A stretch of DNA of 64,000 nucleotides from RPQJ01 sp963696545 (GTDB lineage Bacteria > Pseudomonadota > Gammaproteobacteria > Steroidobacterales > Steroidobacteraceae): positions 124,001 through 188,000 of the forward strand of contig CAVOKQ010000008.1 in assembly GCA_963696545.1 (NCBI GenBank), read 5' to 3'. The notes beneath the pieces are model-generated. The model had not been told where the DNA came from. It saw only the letters and a list, made by a program, of their open reading frames with translations, and did not search any database. Below are positions 62,888-64,000 of this stretch, in pieces (position 1 is the stretch's first letter; each line of letters begins with the position of its first letter). The translations under genes were made by a program, and so were the position numbers.

Positions 62888-63790
62888 TCAGCCCAAGACC
62901 CCTTGCAGCAGCCAGCCGAGCGCGTAGGTGGCGGCCACGAATCCGACGAACGCCGCAATGGCGCGCCGGCGGTAGCGCCGGGCGATGTCGCCTTCCGGAA
63001 ATGCGGCAATCAGGAACAGCTGGCCGCTGTCGGGCCGGCGGACGACGTTCAGCGCCGGCTGGGCCGGCCGCTCGCTGGTCCGTGCGTCGACAGTGCGCTT
63101 TGCCTCCTCGCGGGCGTGCTCCCATTCGCCGAGGCTCACGTGCCCATCCCGGTCGCGATCGAACCGTTGCACGAGGATTGCCGGGTCCTGCTTCCATTCG
63201 GCGAGCAGTGCAGCGATTTCGGCCGGCCGGTCGCGCCCGGTCTCCGACGTGTGCGTGGCGAACTGGCCGAGCACGTACAGCTGCTCGTGCTCGTAGATGC
63301 GTTCCTCGAAGTAGCGGTACTTGCGTCCCTGCGAATGCAGCAGTCCGTCGCCCGGGCCCTGGGTCGGCCAAGGCGTGCCGCCGTACCAGGTGGTGGATTC
63401 GCCGACCATGATCTCGGCCCCGCCCGGCTGCACGATGCACTCGCCGGTGCCGTCGTCGAGCAGGAAAGGCTGCCCGGACTGGCCGGAATTGATCGTCTGC
63501 CACGACTGCCGGCGCTTGCCGCTCGGGCCGCTCTCGGTCCGCTGCTGGATGCGGTAGCGCCACCAGACGCAGGGCCGTTGCGTCAGCGGCGCGGGATTCC
63601 CGGTGCCGTCGAGCGGGCGGCAGCGGCCCGCGAGCTCGACGTAACCCTGGGCCGCCGAGCGGATGCGCGAGGTCGGCGTGTCCTCGATCAGTCGCGCGAT
63701 GTGCATCGAGCGGAACGCGAGCCGGCCGCCGCCGGCGACGGCGAACCCGAGAATCAGCAGCCAGAACCAGAAGTCGGACGGGTCAGCCAA
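62888..63790 (-). CDS. GIDE-like membrane protein with an EF-hand loop
   Basis: The 300-residue protein has a helix at each end (FWFWLLILGFAVAGGGRLAF; AAFVGFVAATYALGWLLQGV) and a beta-rich middle. Segments AAQGYVELAGRCRPLDG, CVWWRYRIQQ, FLLDDGTGECIVQPGGAEI and RYFEERIYEHEQLYVLGQF match the GIDE domain found with LemA genes. The stretch DRDRDGHVSLGEWEHA is a canonical EF-hand calcium loop (Asp1, Asp3, Asp5, Gly6, Glu12). It starts at a TTG at 63790 that overlaps the lemA stop; no closer ATG keeps the first helix. Confidence 0.8.
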   Translation of the reverse strand: MADPSDFWFWLLILGFAVAGGGRLAFRSMHIARLIEDTPTSRIRSAAQGYVELAGRCRPLDGTGNPAPLTQRPCVWWRYRIQQRTESGPSGKRRQSWQTINSGQSGQPFLLDDGTGECIVQPGGAEIMVGESTTWYGGTPWPTQGPGDGLLHSQGRKYRYFEERIYEHEQLYVLGQFATHTSETGRDRPAEIAALLAEWKQDPAILVQRFDRDRDGHVSLGEWEHAREEAKRTVDARTSERPAQPALNVVRRPDSGQLFLIAAFPEGDIARRYRRRAIAAFVGFVAATYALGWLLQGVLG

Positions 63791-64000
63791 ACAGCTTGCC
63801 CAGGTCCACGTCGCGCTTCTGTTCCTCGGTGAACTCGAGCAGCGAGGACTGCTGGAAGTCGAACATCCGCGCGACGACCAGGTCGGGGAAGGTCTGGATG
63901 CGGATGTTGTTCAGGTTCACGGCCTCGTTGTAGAGCTCGCGGCGATCCGCGATCGACTCCTCGAGTTCCGTGATGCGGCCCTGCAGGTGCCTGAAGCTCT
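63783..64000 (-). CDS. lemA: LemA family protein, 5' part outside the window
   Basis: Only the last 71 residues are inside the window. They read through ELYNEAVNLNNIRIQTFPD and VVARMFDFQQSSLLEFTEEQ to a TGA at 63783, the typical end of LemA proteins. These are membrane-anchored helical proteins of unclear role. The stop overlaps the start of the GIDE-like gene by eight bases, a common pairing. Confidence 0.88.
   Translation of the reverse strand, partial: SFRHLQGRITELEESIADRRELYNEAVNLNNIRIQTFPDLVVARMFDFQQSSLLEFTEEQKRDVDLGKLFG

Noticed and set aside
1..64000. tRNA, rRNA or complete insertion sequences
   Set aside because: I found no cloverleaf with conserved T-arm, no rRNA sequence and no transposase gene; only palindromic elements were seen.

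Overview
The window is high-GC, tightly packed bacterial DNA. Gene content and order point to a gammaproteobacterium: ubiE-ubiJ-ubiB, hslV-hslU beside xerC-DUF484-dapF, hemC-hemD-hemX-hemY, the small quinone factor ubiK, glnK-amtB, prlC and trpEGDCFBA preceded by a Trp-codon attenuator. I would place it loosely near Nevskiales/Steroidobacterales/Xanthomonadales, but the sequence alone does not settle this.

Layout. 1-3.3 kb: a cut-off diguanylate cyclase, then an M15 peptidase, a two-helix ion channel, a DUF2007 protein and an unrecognised CFVCGP-motif protein. 3.3-12.1 kb (minus strand): ubiquinone genes, a 115-bp palindromic element, DUF971, hslUV, xerC, DUF484, dapF and an epimerase-like gene. 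12.2-19.9 kb: a ferredoxin-reductase fusion, then hemY-hemX-hemD-hemC, a PerM/AI-2E permease, a beta-hydroxyacid dehydrogenase and a DUF4124 protein. 19.9-22.3 kb: glnK-amtB behind a sigma-54 promoter with an intrinsic terminator, and ubiK.

22.3-32.0 kb is a sulfide/persulfide module. A BigR/SqrR-type ArsR repressor and a TauE/SafE exporter are divergent from persulfide dioxygenase, rhodanese, DUF2892, an RND adaptor, an RND pump, a type I sulfide:quinone oxidoreductase and a TolC-type channel. The likely flow is sulfide to (poly)sulfide or glutathione persulfide by SQR, persulfide to sulfite by the dioxygenase, sulfite plus persulfide to thiosulfate by rhodanese, and sulfur oxyanion export by TauE. 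The complete tripartite efflux pump inside this operon is the unexplained part.

32.0-37.9 kb: an HNH protein, a D-aminoacylase-like amidohydrolase, a PIN-domain toxin/antitoxin pair with a palindromic operator, an FAD-linked oxidase and a class III aminotransferase. 37.9-49.7 kb: a polymorphic-toxin island. A 1965-residue Sec-exported SpvB/VCBS/Rhs protein is followed by three displaced Rhs C-terminal cassettes with different tips. Three of the four units carry a small candidate immunity gene. One cassette repeats 1335 bp of the main gene with about five differences, and its tip is an M23 peptidoglycan peptidase. 49.75-51.5 kb: a TIR-TolB-like-TPR protein. 51.6-58.4 kb: the complete trp operon. 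58.4-64 kb: a LOG-family protein, an HD-domain protein, xthA, prlC, a GIDE-like membrane protein with an EF-hand loop, and the end of a lemA gene.

Three otherwise standard genes (ubiJ, tauE, the RND pump) each carry what looks like one extra base. Because all three are +1, assembly error is at least as likely as real inactivation.
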